DNA from: Oscillospiraceae bacterium
GTDB lineage: Bacteria > Bacillota > Clostridia > Oscillospirales > Acutalibacteraceae
Length of the DNA: 50,197 nt
NCBI GenBank assembly: GCA_015066005.1
Contig: SVPF01000017.1
Span: 1-50,197 of the forward strand
Direction of reading: 5' to 3'
The notes under the pieces were generated by a model. It did no database searches. It was not told the DNA's origin and saw nothing but the letters and a program-made list of their open reading frames with translations. Positions 25,572-33,897 of the stretch are shown in pieces; the first letter of the stretch is position 1; every line of letters begins with the position of its first letter. The position numbers were made by a program, and so were the translations under genes.

Positions 25572-25609
25572 GGACGATAAGAAAATTGTTTTTCTTATTG
25601 TCTTTTTTT
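25572..25609 (+). terminator. Terminator after the membrane protein gene
   Basis: GACGATAAGAAAA pairs with TTTTTCTTATTGTC (one G-T pair), followed by TTTTTTT. Confidence 0.85.
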
Positions 25610-25740
25610 AGTTTATATATTATAATTCGGGTGATGATATACCGTTGTTGCAATATGCCTTCTTCGGCTTGAAGCGCGGTTTTTTATTTATCAAATGGCG
25701 GGTATAATTAAATTAGTTTAATTATGAAAGGGTGTAAATA

Positions 25741-27075
25741 ATGAAAAAATTATTAGCGGTGGTTATAATTTTGGTTTTAATTGTTGGCGTTTTTTCAGCT
25801 TGTGGTAATAAGTCCAATAATAGTGAGCCTACAGTGGTGTTAAAGGTGGATGAATTGCCCGAATTTCCCGGTGGTATTTTAGACACTTTAAAGCAGGATG
25901 ATATGTATATAACACGAGCAACTCAAACTGCTATTGACGATTATAATGCATATATTGAAGCCTTGCTTGGCAAAGGCTTTATTACCTATTCAAAAAACCA
26001 AATTGACGATAATTCATTTATTACCCTTGTAAACGATGCAACAAGGGTAACATTAAGCTATTTTCCTAAGGAATTTACAACGACTATTATTGCCGAGCCT
26101 AAGGGCGATTTGTTTAAACGCAAGCAGGATAATAAATATAAAAGCAAGAACATTCAGTCAACCTTTACAGGTATGAAGGGTGAAACCGTTATAGCTGAAG
26201 AGGGTATGGGCTTTATTATTCGACTTGATGACGGCAGCTTTATTATCATTGACGGCGGTATGGGTGACCCTGACAGCATTGATTCAACCAAGCTTTATAA
26301 TATTCTGAAAGAGCAGTCGCCCAAAGGCACTAAAAAGCCACGTATCGCCGCCTGGATATTTACCCATTGTCACGGTGACCACATCGGTGTTTTCAATACC
26401 TTCTCAATTGATTATCACAACAAGGTTGACATTGAAGCCTTCTATTATAACTTCCAAACCGAAGCATCGATGAAGGTTAAGGATGACTTTATGTTGGATG
26501 ATTCTATATATCGCTATAAGCAGTTTAAAAAAGCGATGAAGGAATATTATCCAAGTGTTCCCAAAATCAGAATACACACAGGGGATAAGGTTTATATCAG
26601 AAACGCTGTTATTGATGTTTTGTTTTCTTATGAATATCTTTTCCCAAATAGATTAGATGAAGAAAAGCACCCCAACTCAAATGCGGCATCCCTTATATTT
26701 AAAATCAATATTGCGGGTCAAAGCATAATGATTACCGGTGATATTGAAGAATACGGTATGAATTTTGTGTATAAATATTACGACAGTTTTGTAAAAAGTG
26801 ATATTCTTCAAATGGCGCACCACGGTATAAATCACAGTGTGGATTTTTATTCGGCCGTAGACCCCACCTATGTAGTTTTACCCGTTTCGCACGCCAATTT
26901 TGAGGTGTTAAACCAAGGCGAAGGAAATATTTGGCTTCGAGACAGCAAAAATGTTAGACAAATTATTGAATTCAGCAGTCAAACGGTAACTATACCACTT
27001 CCTTATAACCCGCTTGACAGCGAAATTGAAAAAATTCCTAACGCCTCAACAAAATATAAGGATTATCAATTCTAA
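25741..27075 (+). CDS. MBL-fold (ComEC-like) hydrolase lipoprotein
   Basis: A 444-residue lipoprotein with signal peptide and lipobox FSAC (Cys21). It has a metallo-beta-lactamase domain with the metal motif THCHGDHIG (His209-Cys-His211-Gly-Asp213-His214), the later histidine/aspartate motif MITGDIEEYG and MAHHGINHS. The arrangement resembles the hydrolase domain at the end of ComEC and related surface MBL proteins. Substrate unknown. It has a strong ribosome binding site (AAAGGGTG) and a -10 TATAAT at about 25704. Confidence 0.88.
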   Translation: MKKLLAVVIILVLIVGVFSACGNKSNNSEPTVVLKVDELPEFPGGILDTLKQDDMYITRATQTAIDDYNAYIEALLGKGFITYSKNQIDDNSFITLVNDATRVTLSYFPKEFTTTIIAEPKGDLFKRKQDNKYKSKNIQSTFTGMKGETVIAEEGMGFIIRLDDGSFIIIDGGMGDPDSIDSTKLYNILKEQSPKGTKKPRIAAWIFTHCHGDHIGVFNTFSIDYHNKVDIEAFYYNFQTEASMKVKDDFMLDDSIYRYKQFKKAMKEYYPSVPKIRIHTGDKVYIRNAVIDVLFSYEYLFPNRLDEEKHPNSNAASLIFKINIAGQSIMITGDIEEYGMNFVYKYYDSFVKSDILQMAHHGINHSVDFYSAVDPTYVVLPVSHANFEVLNQGEGNIWLRDSKNVRQIIEFSSQTVTIPLPYNPLDSEIEKIPNASTKYKDYQF

Positions 27076-27115
27076 ATTTATGTGCCTGTGAATAATTTTT
27101 GTGAAAATTTAACAG

Positions 27116-27143
27116 TTGAAATTTCGTACTTACTGTGTATAAT
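27116..27143 (+). promoter_or_regulatory. Promoter of the 76-residue protein gene
   Basis: TTGAAA (27116-27121), a 16-bp spacer and TATAAT (27138-27143), 31 bp before the start. Confidence 0.75.
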
Positions 27144-27173
27144 AGATAAGAAATCTGAAAAAGGAGAAAATAA

Positions 27174-27404
27174 ATGAAAAAGATCATTTGCAAGGTTGAA
27201 TACGATACCGAAACCGCTGCTCTTGTTAAAAAGAACACCTTTGGCGAATTCGGCGATGCAACCGGTTATGAAGAAAGCCTTTATGTAACCGAAAACGGCA
27301 AATATTTTCTTTATGTAAACGGCGGTGCTGAATCTAAGTACCCTGAAGAAAACATTAAGAGAATGTCGGCTGATAAGGCTGAAGAATGGCAAAAAGCTAA
27401 TTAA
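27174..27404 (+). CDS. Small soluble protein of unknown function
   Basis: This 76-residue protein starts MKKIICKVEYDTETAALVKKNTFGEFGD and continues with YEESLYVTENGKYFLYVNGGAESKYPEENIKRMS. That is a compact alpha/beta pattern with no signal or membrane segment. It has a good AAGGAGAA site, its own promoter and its own terminator, so it is expressed alone. I do not know its family. Confidence 0.75.
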   Translation: MKKIICKVEYDTETAALVKKNTFGEFGDATGYEESLYVTENGKYFLYVNGGAESKYPEENIKRMSADKAEEWQKAN

Positions 27405-27420
27405 TAGTTATATTGCGTTA

Positions 27421-27451
27421 AAAACGGTGAGCAGTTTTGCTCACCGTTTTT
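27421..27451 (+). terminator. Terminator of the 76-residue protein gene
   Basis: A 13-bp perfect stem AAAACGGTGAGCA with its complement, GTTT loop, and T-run. Confidence 0.9.
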
Positions 27452-27534
27452 AGTTTAGGCGATTTTTTTCTTGTCTTTTTTCCCATAATGTAATATAATA
27501 AATATACTAATATATTAAATTGGAGTGATATGTC

Positions 27535-28209
27535 TTGTTGCAGGAGCTTTTGTCGGGCAATTTCGACCCGATAGGTCTTGTTGTAAGCTTAATTTCATCT
27601 TTAGTCGTTGTGTTTCTAACACTTCCAATACACGAATGGGCGCACGGCTTTGCGGCAACAAAGCTTGGTGACCCCACGCCCCGTTATCAAGGTAGGTTAA
27701 CCTTGAACCCCTTTGCTCATATTGATTATATCGGCGCTTTGTGTATTATTCTTTTCGGCGTTGGTTGGGCAAAGCCGGTGCAAATTAACCCCCGTAATTT
27801 TAATAATCCGAAAATGGGTATGGCAATTACCGCATTTGCGGGTCCTGCCGCTAATATTGTTGTGGCCACCGTTTCACTTTTGTTTGCAAATGCAGTTGCA
27901 ACCTTTGGCGCAGGCATCGGTGTTGCGGCGTTGTACATTTATATGTTTTTTGTAAGCATTGCCCAAATAAATGTTTTCTTGGCGGTGTTTAATTTTATTC
28001 CCGTGCCCCCATTTGACGGGTCGCGAATTTTGTTTGCTGTCTTGCCCGATAAATATTATTGGCGCGTTATGCAGCACGAACGCATTTTAATGTTTGCAGT
28101 GCTTATAATTATTGCAACCGATATTTTGGATAAACCCTTAGCAATTGTATCAGGCGCTATTTTAAACGCAATTAACAATTTTGCGTCACTACCGTTTATG
28201 TTTTTTTGA
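27535..28209 (+). CDS. Site-2 protease family (M50) membrane metalloprotease
   Basis: This 224-residue membrane protein has the zinc motif HEWAH (His33, Glu34, His37) in the first hydrophobic segment and the third-ligand motif FNFIPVPPFDGSRIL with its aspartate. It is the short SpoIVFB/YwhC-like form without PDZ domain. Such proteases cut transmembrane substrates. The TTG start (27535 or 27538) is preceded by TGGAGTGA. It lies 8 bp before scpA, so probably in the same transcript. Confidence 0.9.
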   Translation: MLQELLSGNFDPIGLVVSLISSLVVVFLTLPIHEWAHGFAATKLGDPTPRYQGRLTLNPFAHIDYIGALCIILFGVGWAKPVQINPRNFNNPKMGMAITAFAGPAANIVVATVSLLFANAVATFGAGIGVAALYIYMFFVSIAQINVFLAVFNFIPVPPFDGSRILFAVLPDKYYWRVMQHERILMFAVLIIIATDILDKPLAIVSGAILNAINNFASLPFMFF

Positions 28210-28217
28210 GGTATTAA

Positions 28218-28937
28218 ATGGAACAAACTTTAAGTTATAAGCTTGAGGGCTTTGAGGGCCCGCTTGATTTGTTGCTGCAGCTTATTGCACGCAATAAATA
28301 TAATATTTACGATATTCCGCTTTTGGAGCTTATCGACCAATATCTTCAGCAAATCGAGGGTATTGAAGAAGGCGAGATGGAGCTCGCAAGCGACTTTTTG
28401 GAAATGGCGTCCCGCCTTTTATACATAAAGACCGTAAGTCTTTTACCCAAGCACGATGAGGTTGTAAAGCTTAAGGAAGAATTAACGGGCGAGCTGCTGG
28501 AATATATGGTTTGTCAGCAAATGGCAAAAAAATTCAGCACTATGCAGGGCGGGTTTGACTTGTTTGTAAGGCTTCCTGCCGAGGTTGAGGTGGACAAGAC
28601 CTATATTTTAAAGCATGACAAGCAGGTTATGTTTGACGCGTATATTGCAGCAGTTGGCAGGGGCAAGCGCCGCTTACCGCCCTCAACCGCGCCCTTTACA
28701 CGCATTGTTGCGAAGAAAATTGTTGCGGTTTCTACAAAAATTGTTTATGTTATCCGCACCCTTTGGAAAGGCAGCAAGCAAAAGCTTTCTGACCTTTACA
28801 AAACCGCCGAAAGCCGTTCCGAAATGGTGGCAACCTTTTTGGCTGTTTTAGAGCTTTGCAAGGCTAACCGTGTTGTTGTTACGGGGGATGGCGAGGAGCA
28901 GGAAATCTCTTTAATTAAGGAGCGTAAACGCAAATGA
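28218..28937 (+). CDS. scpA: Segregation and condensation protein A
   Basis: This 239-residue kleisin begins YKLEGFEGPLDLLLQLIARNKYNIYDIPLLELIDQYL, the diagnostic ScpA N-terminus that binds the SMC neck, and has SRLLYIKTVSLLP. It bridges the SMC dimer in the condensin complex. It overlaps scpB by 4 bp, so translation is coupled. Confidence 0.95.
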   Translation: MEQTLSYKLEGFEGPLDLLLQLIARNKYNIYDIPLLELIDQYLQQIEGIEEGEMELASDFLEMASRLLYIKTVSLLPKHDEVVKLKEELTGELLEYMVCQQMAKKFSTMQGGFDLFVRLPAEVEVDKTYILKHDKQVMFDAYIAAVGRGKRRLPPSTAPFTRIVAKKIVAVSTKIVYVIRTLWKGSKQKLSDLYKTAESRSEMVATFLAVLELCKANRVVVTGDGEEQEISLIKERKRK

Positions 28938-29500
28938 CCAAAAATGAACTTGTTAAGGCCTTTGAAGCCGTGCTTTTTGCCAGCGGCGAGCCTTTATCAA
29001 TAGACCGTTTTACACAGGTGTTTGAAATTACACCCACTAAAACGGTTGAAATTATGGAAATGCTTAATGAAAAGCTTGAAAAGGATGACAGCGGCATTAA
29101 GCTTGTAAGGCTTGATAACGCCTATCAGCTTACTACCCGCGCCGAATACAGCGAATATATTAAAAAAGCGTTTGATATTAAGCGCCGTACTCCGCTTTCA
29201 GCCGCCGCTTTTGAAGTGTTGGCGGTTGTGGCTTATAATCAGCCCGTTACCAAATCGTTTATTGAACAGGTGCGCGGTGTTGACTGCTCAAGCGTAGTTA
29301 CAACACTTATTGAAAAGGGACTTATTGAGGAACGCGGCCGTTTGGAGCTTCCGGGTAAGCCTTTGCTTTACGGAACAACCAAAAACTTTCTCCGGTGCTT
29401 CGAGCTGGGGGATTTAAGCGAATTACCCCCTCTTCCCAAAAATCAGGACGAGGGTGAAGTAAACGACGTTGGCGAGCAACTGCCCTTAACTGAGGAATAG
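28934..29500 (+). CDS. scpB: Segregation and condensation protein B
   Basis: This 188-residue protein has two winged-helix domains; LVKAFEAVLFASGEPLSIDRF and AAAFEVLAVVAYNQPVTKSFIEQVRGVDCSSVVTTLIEKGLIEERGR are diagnostic. As a dimer it binds ScpA in the SMC complex. The acidic tail (EDEGEV-type) is normal. It starts 4 bp inside the end of scpA. Confidence 0.95.
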   Translation: MTKNELVKAFEAVLFASGEPLSIDRFTQVFEITPTKTVEIMEMLNEKLEKDDSGIKLVRLDNAYQLTTRAEYSEYIKKAFDIKRRTPLSAAAFEVLAVVAYNQPVTKSFIEQVRGVDCSSVVTTLIEKGLIEERGRLELPGKPLLYGTTKNFLRCFELGDLSELPPLPKNQDEGEVNDVGEQLPLTEE

Positions 29501-29542
29501 TTTTAAAAATTTTACCAAAAATAACTTAAAAGGGGTGTTTTA

Positions 29543-30157
29543 GTGGTAGCGCTTTATATTATCGGCGGAATACTTTTGCTGATAGCTTTACTTTTGCTTT
29601 TGCCTATTACAGCCCAAATTAAGTTTGAAAATGACTTTTTTCTGAAAATTAAATTTTTAGGGCTTACGGTTTATAAGCTTCAAAATGAAAAGGAAGAAAA
29701 AGCCGAAAAGGAAAAACCCAAGGAAAAAAGCGGGGAAGAAAAGCCCAAAGAAAAACAGCAGGGTATTTTCTTTAGACTTAAGGCCAAGCACGGCTTTAAG
29801 GGTGCTATAAAGGAAATTTTTGATTTTGCGGGTAAGGTTATAAATGAAATTAAACCGCAGCTTTTAAAAATTAAATTCCGTAAATTCAGGCTTGATTTAA
29901 TTGTTGTCGGCAGTGATGCCGCAATGACCGCTTTGGAATACGGCGCTGTTTGCGGTATTGTGTACCCCGTGCTGTCTTATATTGACCAAAACCTTAATAT
30001 TAAGCTAAAGCAAATCAACGTTTCAGCAGGCTTTAAGCATACTGACAGTCAGTTCAGCGTTTCGTTCAATGCTAAAGCGAATGCACTTTTACTGCTTATA
30101 ATTGCCTTTAAGGCGTTAAAAGAATATAAAAATTTCAGTGTGAGGAATGAATTATAA
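29543..30157 (+). CDS. DUF2953 membrane-anchored protein
   Basis: This 204-residue protein has an N-terminal membrane segment (residues 3-23), a highly charged K/E linker (about 50-75) and a C-terminal domain with FRLDLIVVGSDAAMTALEYGAVCGIVYPVLSYI, the DUF2953 signature. This family usually precedes gerW/ytfJ in sporulating Clostridia, as here, so a role in sporulation is likely. The GTG start follows AAAAGGGG. It overlaps gerW by one base. Confidence 0.85.
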   Translation: MVALYIIGGILLLIALLLLLPITAQIKFENDFFLKIKFLGLTVYKLQNEKEEKAEKEKPKEKSGEEKPKEKQQGIFFRLKAKHGFKGAIKEIFDFAGKVINEIKPQLLKIKFRKFRLDLIVVGSDAAMTALEYGAVCGIVYPVLSYIDQNLNIKLKQINVSAGFKHTDSQFSVSFNAKANALLLLIIAFKALKEYKNFSVRNEL

Positions 30158-30528
30158 TGAGTGATAATAAAATCCAAGCAATTTTAGACACTACGATGGA
30201 TAAATTAAAGGCAATGGTTAATGCCGATGTTATCACAGGAGAGCCTATTGTTGTTGACGGGCTCACCTTAATTCCCGTTTCAAAGGTGGCTTACGGTATT
30301 GCAACCGGCGGCAGCGACTTTGCAACCAAAAATCAGCAGGGTCTTTTCGGCGGCGGCAGCGGCGCAGGCGTTACCGTTTCACCTATAGCCTTTATGGTTA
30401 TCAGCGAAGGTAATGTTAAAATGGTGCCCATTTATAACGAGCTTACAACCGTTGAAAAGGCTGTTACAATGGTGCCTGAAATTATTGACAAGGCCAAGGA
30501 GCTTTTTAAAAAGGATAAGGAAAACTAA
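30157..30528 (+). CDS. gerW: GerW family sporulation protein
   Basis: This 123-residue protein has the GerW/YtfJ signature: TMDKLKAMVNADVITGEPIVVDGLTLIPVSKVAYGIATGGSDF, a Gly-rich loop (FGGGSGAGVTVSP) and FMVISEGNVKMVPI. In Bacillus the protein is made in the forespore and is needed for normal germination. Its start overlaps the DUF2953 stop by one base. Confidence 0.92.
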   Translation: MSDNKIQAILDTTMDKLKAMVNADVITGEPIVVDGLTLIPVSKVAYGIATGGSDFATKNQQGLFGGGSGAGVTVSPIAFMVISEGNVKMVPIYNELTTVEKAVTMVPEIIDKAKELFKKDKEN

Positions 30529-30546
30529 TATAAGGCATAAGCAAAA

Positions 30547-30573
30547 CCTCGTTTTAATAAATTTAAAACGAGG
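30547..30573 (+). terminator. Hairpin that includes the dacF-like ribosome binding site
   Basis: CCTCGTTTTAA (30547-30557) pairs perfectly with TTAAAACGAGG (30563-30573). The AGG at 30571-30573 is the only ribosome binding site for the GTG at 30582. It may be a weak terminator or a translation-masking hairpin. Confidence 0.6.
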
Positions 30574-30581
30574 TGTGTTTT

Positions 30582-31703
30582 GTGAAAAGGCTTGCTTGTT
30601 TGTTAGTTGTTTTTGTGTTGTTTTGGGTTAGTATGCCTATAGGTGTATCCGCGCTTGAAACCTCTGCTAAAGCGGCGGTGGTTATTTGCGGTGACACGGG
30701 CGAGGTTATTTATTCAAAAAATGCTGAACAGCGGCTTCCAATGGCAAGCACCACAAAAATTATGACAGGGCTTTTGCTGTGTGAATATGGCAATCTGGAC
30801 CGTGAAATTACCGTTACCGACCAAATGGTGCGGGTTGAAGGTTCATCAATGGGGCTGCTTAGCGGCGATAAGGTAACACTGCACGATTTACTGTACGGTT
30901 TAATGTTGGCTTCAGGCAACGATGCGGCCAATACAATTGCGATAGTTATGGCAGGTACTATACCCGACTTTGCTGTTCTTATGAACAATAAAGCTAAAGA
31001 AATTGGCCTTAAAAACACCAATTTTGTAACACCGTCGGGGCTGGATGATGAAAACCATTACACCACCGCTTACGATTTGGCACTGCTTACGAAATATGCT
31101 TTAAATAATGCCGATTTTGCGGCGGCGGTAGGCAGTAAAAGCGCGGTGCTTAATTACGGCAATCCGCCATATAGGCGCACCCTTACAAACCATAATAAGC
31201 TGCTTAAAAGCTTTGAAGGGTGTATAGGTGTTAAAACTGGCTTTACCAAAAAGTCGGGGCGGTGTTTAGTTAGTGCCGCACGGCGTGACGGCAAGCTGGT
31301 TATTGCAGTAACCTTAAATGCGCCGAATGATTGGCAGGACCACACAAATATGCTAGAGTATGGCCTTTCAAAAATAATTCAAACCGAAATTTCGCCTAAA
31401 AAAACCGAATATACCTTGCCCGTTATAAGCGGCACAAGGGACAGTATAACGCTTAAAATTGAGCCCTTGGTGCTTAATTCCACACAAAGTGAAGGCATTA
31501 CCTGCGAGGTGTATTTGCCGCAATATTTATTTGCGCCCGTTAAAAGCGGTGAAGTGCTTGGGAAAGCGGTTTATAAGCAAAACGGCAAGGTTATTTTCGA
31601 AAGGGAAATCACATCAAAACAAGCTGTGCCGCTTTCTAAAGTTAAGAAAAAAACAATAACACAAATTTTAGAAAACTTTTTATACATAGCAAAATTTATT
31701 TAG
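30582..31703 (+). CDS. D-alanyl-D-alanine carboxypeptidase (DacF-type PBP)
   Basis: A 373-residue exported class-C penicillin-binding protein. The signal peptide (residues 1-24) ends near GVSA; the catalytic motifs are STTK (Ser56), SGN (LASGNDAA) and KTG (GVKTGFTKKSG). A beta-sandwich C-terminal domain and an amphipathic C-terminal helix that could tether it to the membrane follow. It trims D-Ala from peptidoglycan stem peptides; the neighbouring gerW hints at a sporulation role, as for DacF. Start 30582 fits the only ribosome binding site; 30573 lies within it. Confidence 0.92.
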   Translation: MKRLACLLVVFVLFWVSMPIGVSALETSAKAAVVICGDTGEVIYSKNAEQRLPMASTTKIMTGLLLCEYGNLDREITVTDQMVRVEGSSMGLLSGDKVTLHDLLYGLMLASGNDAANTIAIVMAGTIPDFAVLMNNKAKEIGLKNTNFVTPSGLDDENHYTTAYDLALLTKYALNNADFAAAVGSKSAVLNYGNPPYRRTLTNHNKLLKSFEGCIGVKTGFTKKSGRCLVSAARRDGKLVIAVTLNAPNDWQDHTNMLEYGLSKIIQTEISPKKTEYTLPVISGTRDSITLKIEPLVLNSTQSEGITCEVYLPQYLFAPVKSGEVLGKAVYKQNGKVIFEREITSKQAVPLSKVKKKTITQILENFLYIAKFI

Positions 31704-31712
31704 GAGATTAAG

Positions 31713-32459
31713 ATGAAGGATAACAGAATAAGACTGCAAAAGCACTTAGCTGACTGCGGTATTGCTTCACGCCGTAAGGCAGAGGAACTTATTGAAGCGG
31801 GCAAGGTAAAGGTTAACGGCCATGTGGCAATTATCGGCCAAAAGGTTGACCCCAAGCGTGATAAAATTACCGTTCGCGGCAAAACCGTTGTTGCAGGTAA
31901 AAACGAAAAGGTTTATATAATGCTTCATAAGCCCCGCGGCTTTGTTACCACTACAAGTGATGAAAGGGGTCGCAAATGTGTGACCGATTTGGTTAAGGAT
32001 GCAGGCGAACGCCTTTTCCCTGTGGGAAGGCTTGATATGAATTCCGAAGGTCTTTTGTTTATGACAAATGACGGCGATTTTGCCAACAAGCTTACCCACC
32101 CATCATCCCACGTTAATAAAACCTACCGCGTAACCGTTGCAGGTCAGGTCGATGAAGAAAAGATTATCACCCTGTCAGAAGGCAGTATCTCGCTTGACGG
32201 TAAAAAGGTTTTGCCCTGCGACTGCTTTGTGGCTGAACGCAAGCCCGACAGAACAGTGCTTATTTTCATTATAAGCGAAGGCCGTAACCGCCAAATCCGC
32301 CGTATGTGCGAAGCCGTTAATTTAGAGGTTTTGCGCCTTAAACGCACCGAAATTGCAGGCGTAAAGCTCGGTATGCTGCCAAGAGGAAGCTGGCGTAACC
32401 TTAACGAGCGCGAAATGCGCCGCCTTACAAGCATTACTCAAATGAAGGAAAATGTTTAA
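31713..32459 (+). CDS. RsuA/RluB-family pseudouridine synthase
   Basis: This 248-residue protein has an S4 RNA-binding domain (RLQKHLADCGIASRRKAEELIEAGKVKVNG) followed by the synthase domain with the catalytic aspartate in VGRLDMNSEGLLFMTNDG and with GRNRQIRRMCEAVNLEVLRLKR. It modifies uridine in 16S or 23S rRNA; the S4 plus length fits RluB. AGGAG lies 8 bp upstream; the next gene starts right at its stop. Confidence 0.92.
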   Translation: MKDNRIRLQKHLADCGIASRRKAEELIEAGKVKVNGHVAIIGQKVDPKRDKITVRGKTVVAGKNEKVYIMLHKPRGFVTTTSDERGRKCVTDLVKDAGERLFPVGRLDMNSEGLLFMTNDGDFANKLTHPSSHVNKTYRVTVAGQVDEEKIITLSEGSISLDGKKVLPCDCFVAERKPDRTVLIFIISEGRNRQIRRMCEAVNLEVLRLKRTEIAGVKLGMLPRGSWRNLNEREMRRLTSITQMKENV

Positions 32460-32828
32460 ATGATTATTTTAAAGCCCACGGATGATGAAAATTTAATTAA
32501 GGAATATTACCAAAAGGAAAATATTTCCTTTTCGGCCGCTTCAAATTTGCTTTTAGCAACCGAAAGGGATGAGGTTTTGGGTTATTGCCTTTTTGATATT
32601 GATGACGTATTAACGGTACATATTATTGAACCGCTAAACGATTTATCCTTACTTGACGGTGTGCTTAGAAGCACCCTGCACGTCGGTTGTGAAAGGGGAG
32701 TGGTGGATGCCTTTTATGCTGATACCGCGCCCGAAGCCGCTTTTAATACCTTAGGCTTTATAAAAAACAAGGCTGAAAAGCGGCTTGATGTTGAAAAGCT
32801 TTTCAAAAGCTGCTGCAGCTGCAAATAA
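32460..32828 (+). CDS. GNAT-like small protein
   Basis: This 122-residue protein starts on the base after the pseudouridine synthase stop codon, so translation is coupled. LLATERDEVLGYCLFDIDDVLTVHIIEPLND and AFNTLGFIKNKAEKRLDV resemble a shortened GCN5-type acetyltransferase with the LGF end motif, though the acetyl-CoA-binding Q/R-x-x-G-x-G/A is not evident. The C-terminus CCSCK is unusual. Activity is doubtful. Confidence 0.65.
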   Translation: MIILKPTDDENLIKEYYQKENISFSAASNLLLATERDEVLGYCLFDIDDVLTVHIIEPLNDLSLLDGVLRSTLHVGCERGVVDAFYADTAPEAAFNTLGFIKNKAEKRLDVEKLFKSCCSCK

Positions 32829-32853
32829 TTTAATAAAAGTGTGTAAAAAACAC

Positions 32854-32882
32854 TTGACAAAATGTCTAAAATATTATATTAT
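32854..32882 (+). promoter_or_regulatory. Promoter of tRNA-Leu
   Basis: TTGACA (32854-32859), 17 bp and TATTAT (32877-32882), 9 bp before the tRNA. Confidence 0.85.
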
Positions 32883-32891
32883 TTTAGATAT

Positions 32892-32978
32892 GCCGATGTG
32901 GTGGAATAGGCAGACACAAGGGACTTAAAATCCCTCGGTAGCAATATCGTACCGGTTCAAGTCCGGTCATCGGCACCA
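32892..32978 (+). tRNA. tRNA-Leu (anticodon TAA)
   Basis: Acceptor GCCGATG/CATCGGC, anticodon stem GGGA-CTTAAAA-TCCC (anticodon TAA), a long class II variable arm, T-arm CCGG-TTCAAGT-CCGG and encoded ACCA. All stems pair. Confidence 0.95.
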
Positions 32979-32980
32979 AA

Positions 32981-33012
32981 AAACACTCGTTCTATTGAAC
33001 GAGTGTTTTTTT
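32981..33012 (+). terminator. Terminator of tRNA-Leu
   Basis: AAACACTCGTTC/GAACGAGTGTTT with TATT loop and T-run. Confidence 0.9.
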
Positions 33013-33014
33013 AT

Positions 33015-33204
33015 CCAAGCCGACAGGCTTGGTATATCATCACGCGTCAGCGTGTATATCATCAACAACGGCTTGCCGTTGTTGTATCTCATCACACCTT
33101 TAGGTGTGCATTAAAAATTTGTCGGCTTGATGATATACAACTTCTTGCGAAGTTGATGATATGCAATTCCTTGCGGAATTGATGATATACAATGCTTCGC
33201 ATTG
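33015..33204. repeat. TGATATA-linked hairpin array
   Basis: At least seven small perfect hairpins are joined by a TATATCATC/GATGATATA linker: AAGCCGACAGGCTT, CACGCGTCAGCGTG, ACAACGGCTTGCCGTTGT, ACACCTTTAGGTGT, then CAACTTCTTGCGAAGTTG, CAATTCCTTGCGGAATTG and CAATGCTTCGCATTG. The linker is in one orientation for the first four and inverted for the last three, and CAAGCCGAC (33016-33024) recurs inverted as GTCGGCTTG near 33121. The array follows the tRNA-Leu terminator. A second array is at 42689-42814. Confidence 0.85.
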
Positions 33205-33252
33205 ATTTAGCGCTATTTTTATGCTATAATACACTTAAAGGTCGGTGATGAT

Positions 33253-33759
33253 ATGAAAAACTTAATATTTTCTCAGGATAATTCTATTGAGCCAAATGGA
33301 GCAATAGGACTTCAAAAATGCGGAATTATTTTTTGGCAAAAAACAGGCTTTTTGAGGCATTGTAATCAACTTGGTTTTCAATCCATTATCACATTAATTA
33401 ATAAAAAGTTTTCACCTACAAACATACAAAACTACGATGATACTTGTTTTATTCAATTTGATAATGATGATAATAAAATCATTTATCTTTCGTTGAAAAA
33501 AGAACGAGACTCAAATCATTATTTCATTTACGGAGAATCCCACACTGTATATTCCAATGCAGAGTTTCACTTATTTGCTTTGGAAGTTGTAAGTTATATT
33601 TCAAAACAAATTGGATGTAAGTTTTTTGTAGATGATGCTACAAGGTTTTTAGAACATAAATCTATTGAAGAATTGAGAGATTATATTGAAAGATTTGAGA
33701 TTCCAAACTTTGAATCACCTGATTTGTTAAGACAAGCAATAATCGAGAATCAAAATTGA
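33253..33759 (+). CDS. Hypothetical protein, unknown family
   Basis: This 168-residue soluble protein has mixed alpha/beta pattern and no recognised motif (FWQKTGFLRHCNQLGFQSIITLINKKF; GCKFFVDDATRFLEHKSIEELRDYIERF). It has a GGTGATG site and TATAAT about 25 bp upstream of the start. AT-rich codon use and position beside repeats suggest an accessory gene. Confidence 0.65.
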   Translation: MKNLIFSQDNSIEPNGAIGLQKCGIIFWQKTGFLRHCNQLGFQSIITLINKKFSPTNIQNYDDTCFIQFDNDDNKIIYLSLKKERDSNHYFIYGESHTVYSNAEFHLFALEVVSYISKQIGCKFFVDDATRFLEHKSIEELRDYIERFEIPNFESPDLLRQAIIENQN

Positions 33760-33897
33760 ACTAATAAAGAAAATTAACGGTTTTAAACCAGTTCTTTTTC
33801 GTTTGTATTATTCACTATTCACTTTGGTTGCTGATAAATAATGAATAATTATTGCGACTTCACCGCGTTTGTGCTATACTACTTTCGAGGTGAAATT

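Noticed and set aside
33015-33204. CRISPR array
   Set aside because: Units are self-complementary hairpins of different sequence with a short constant linker of 8-10 bp; there are no uniform repeats of 24-40 bp and no cas genes.
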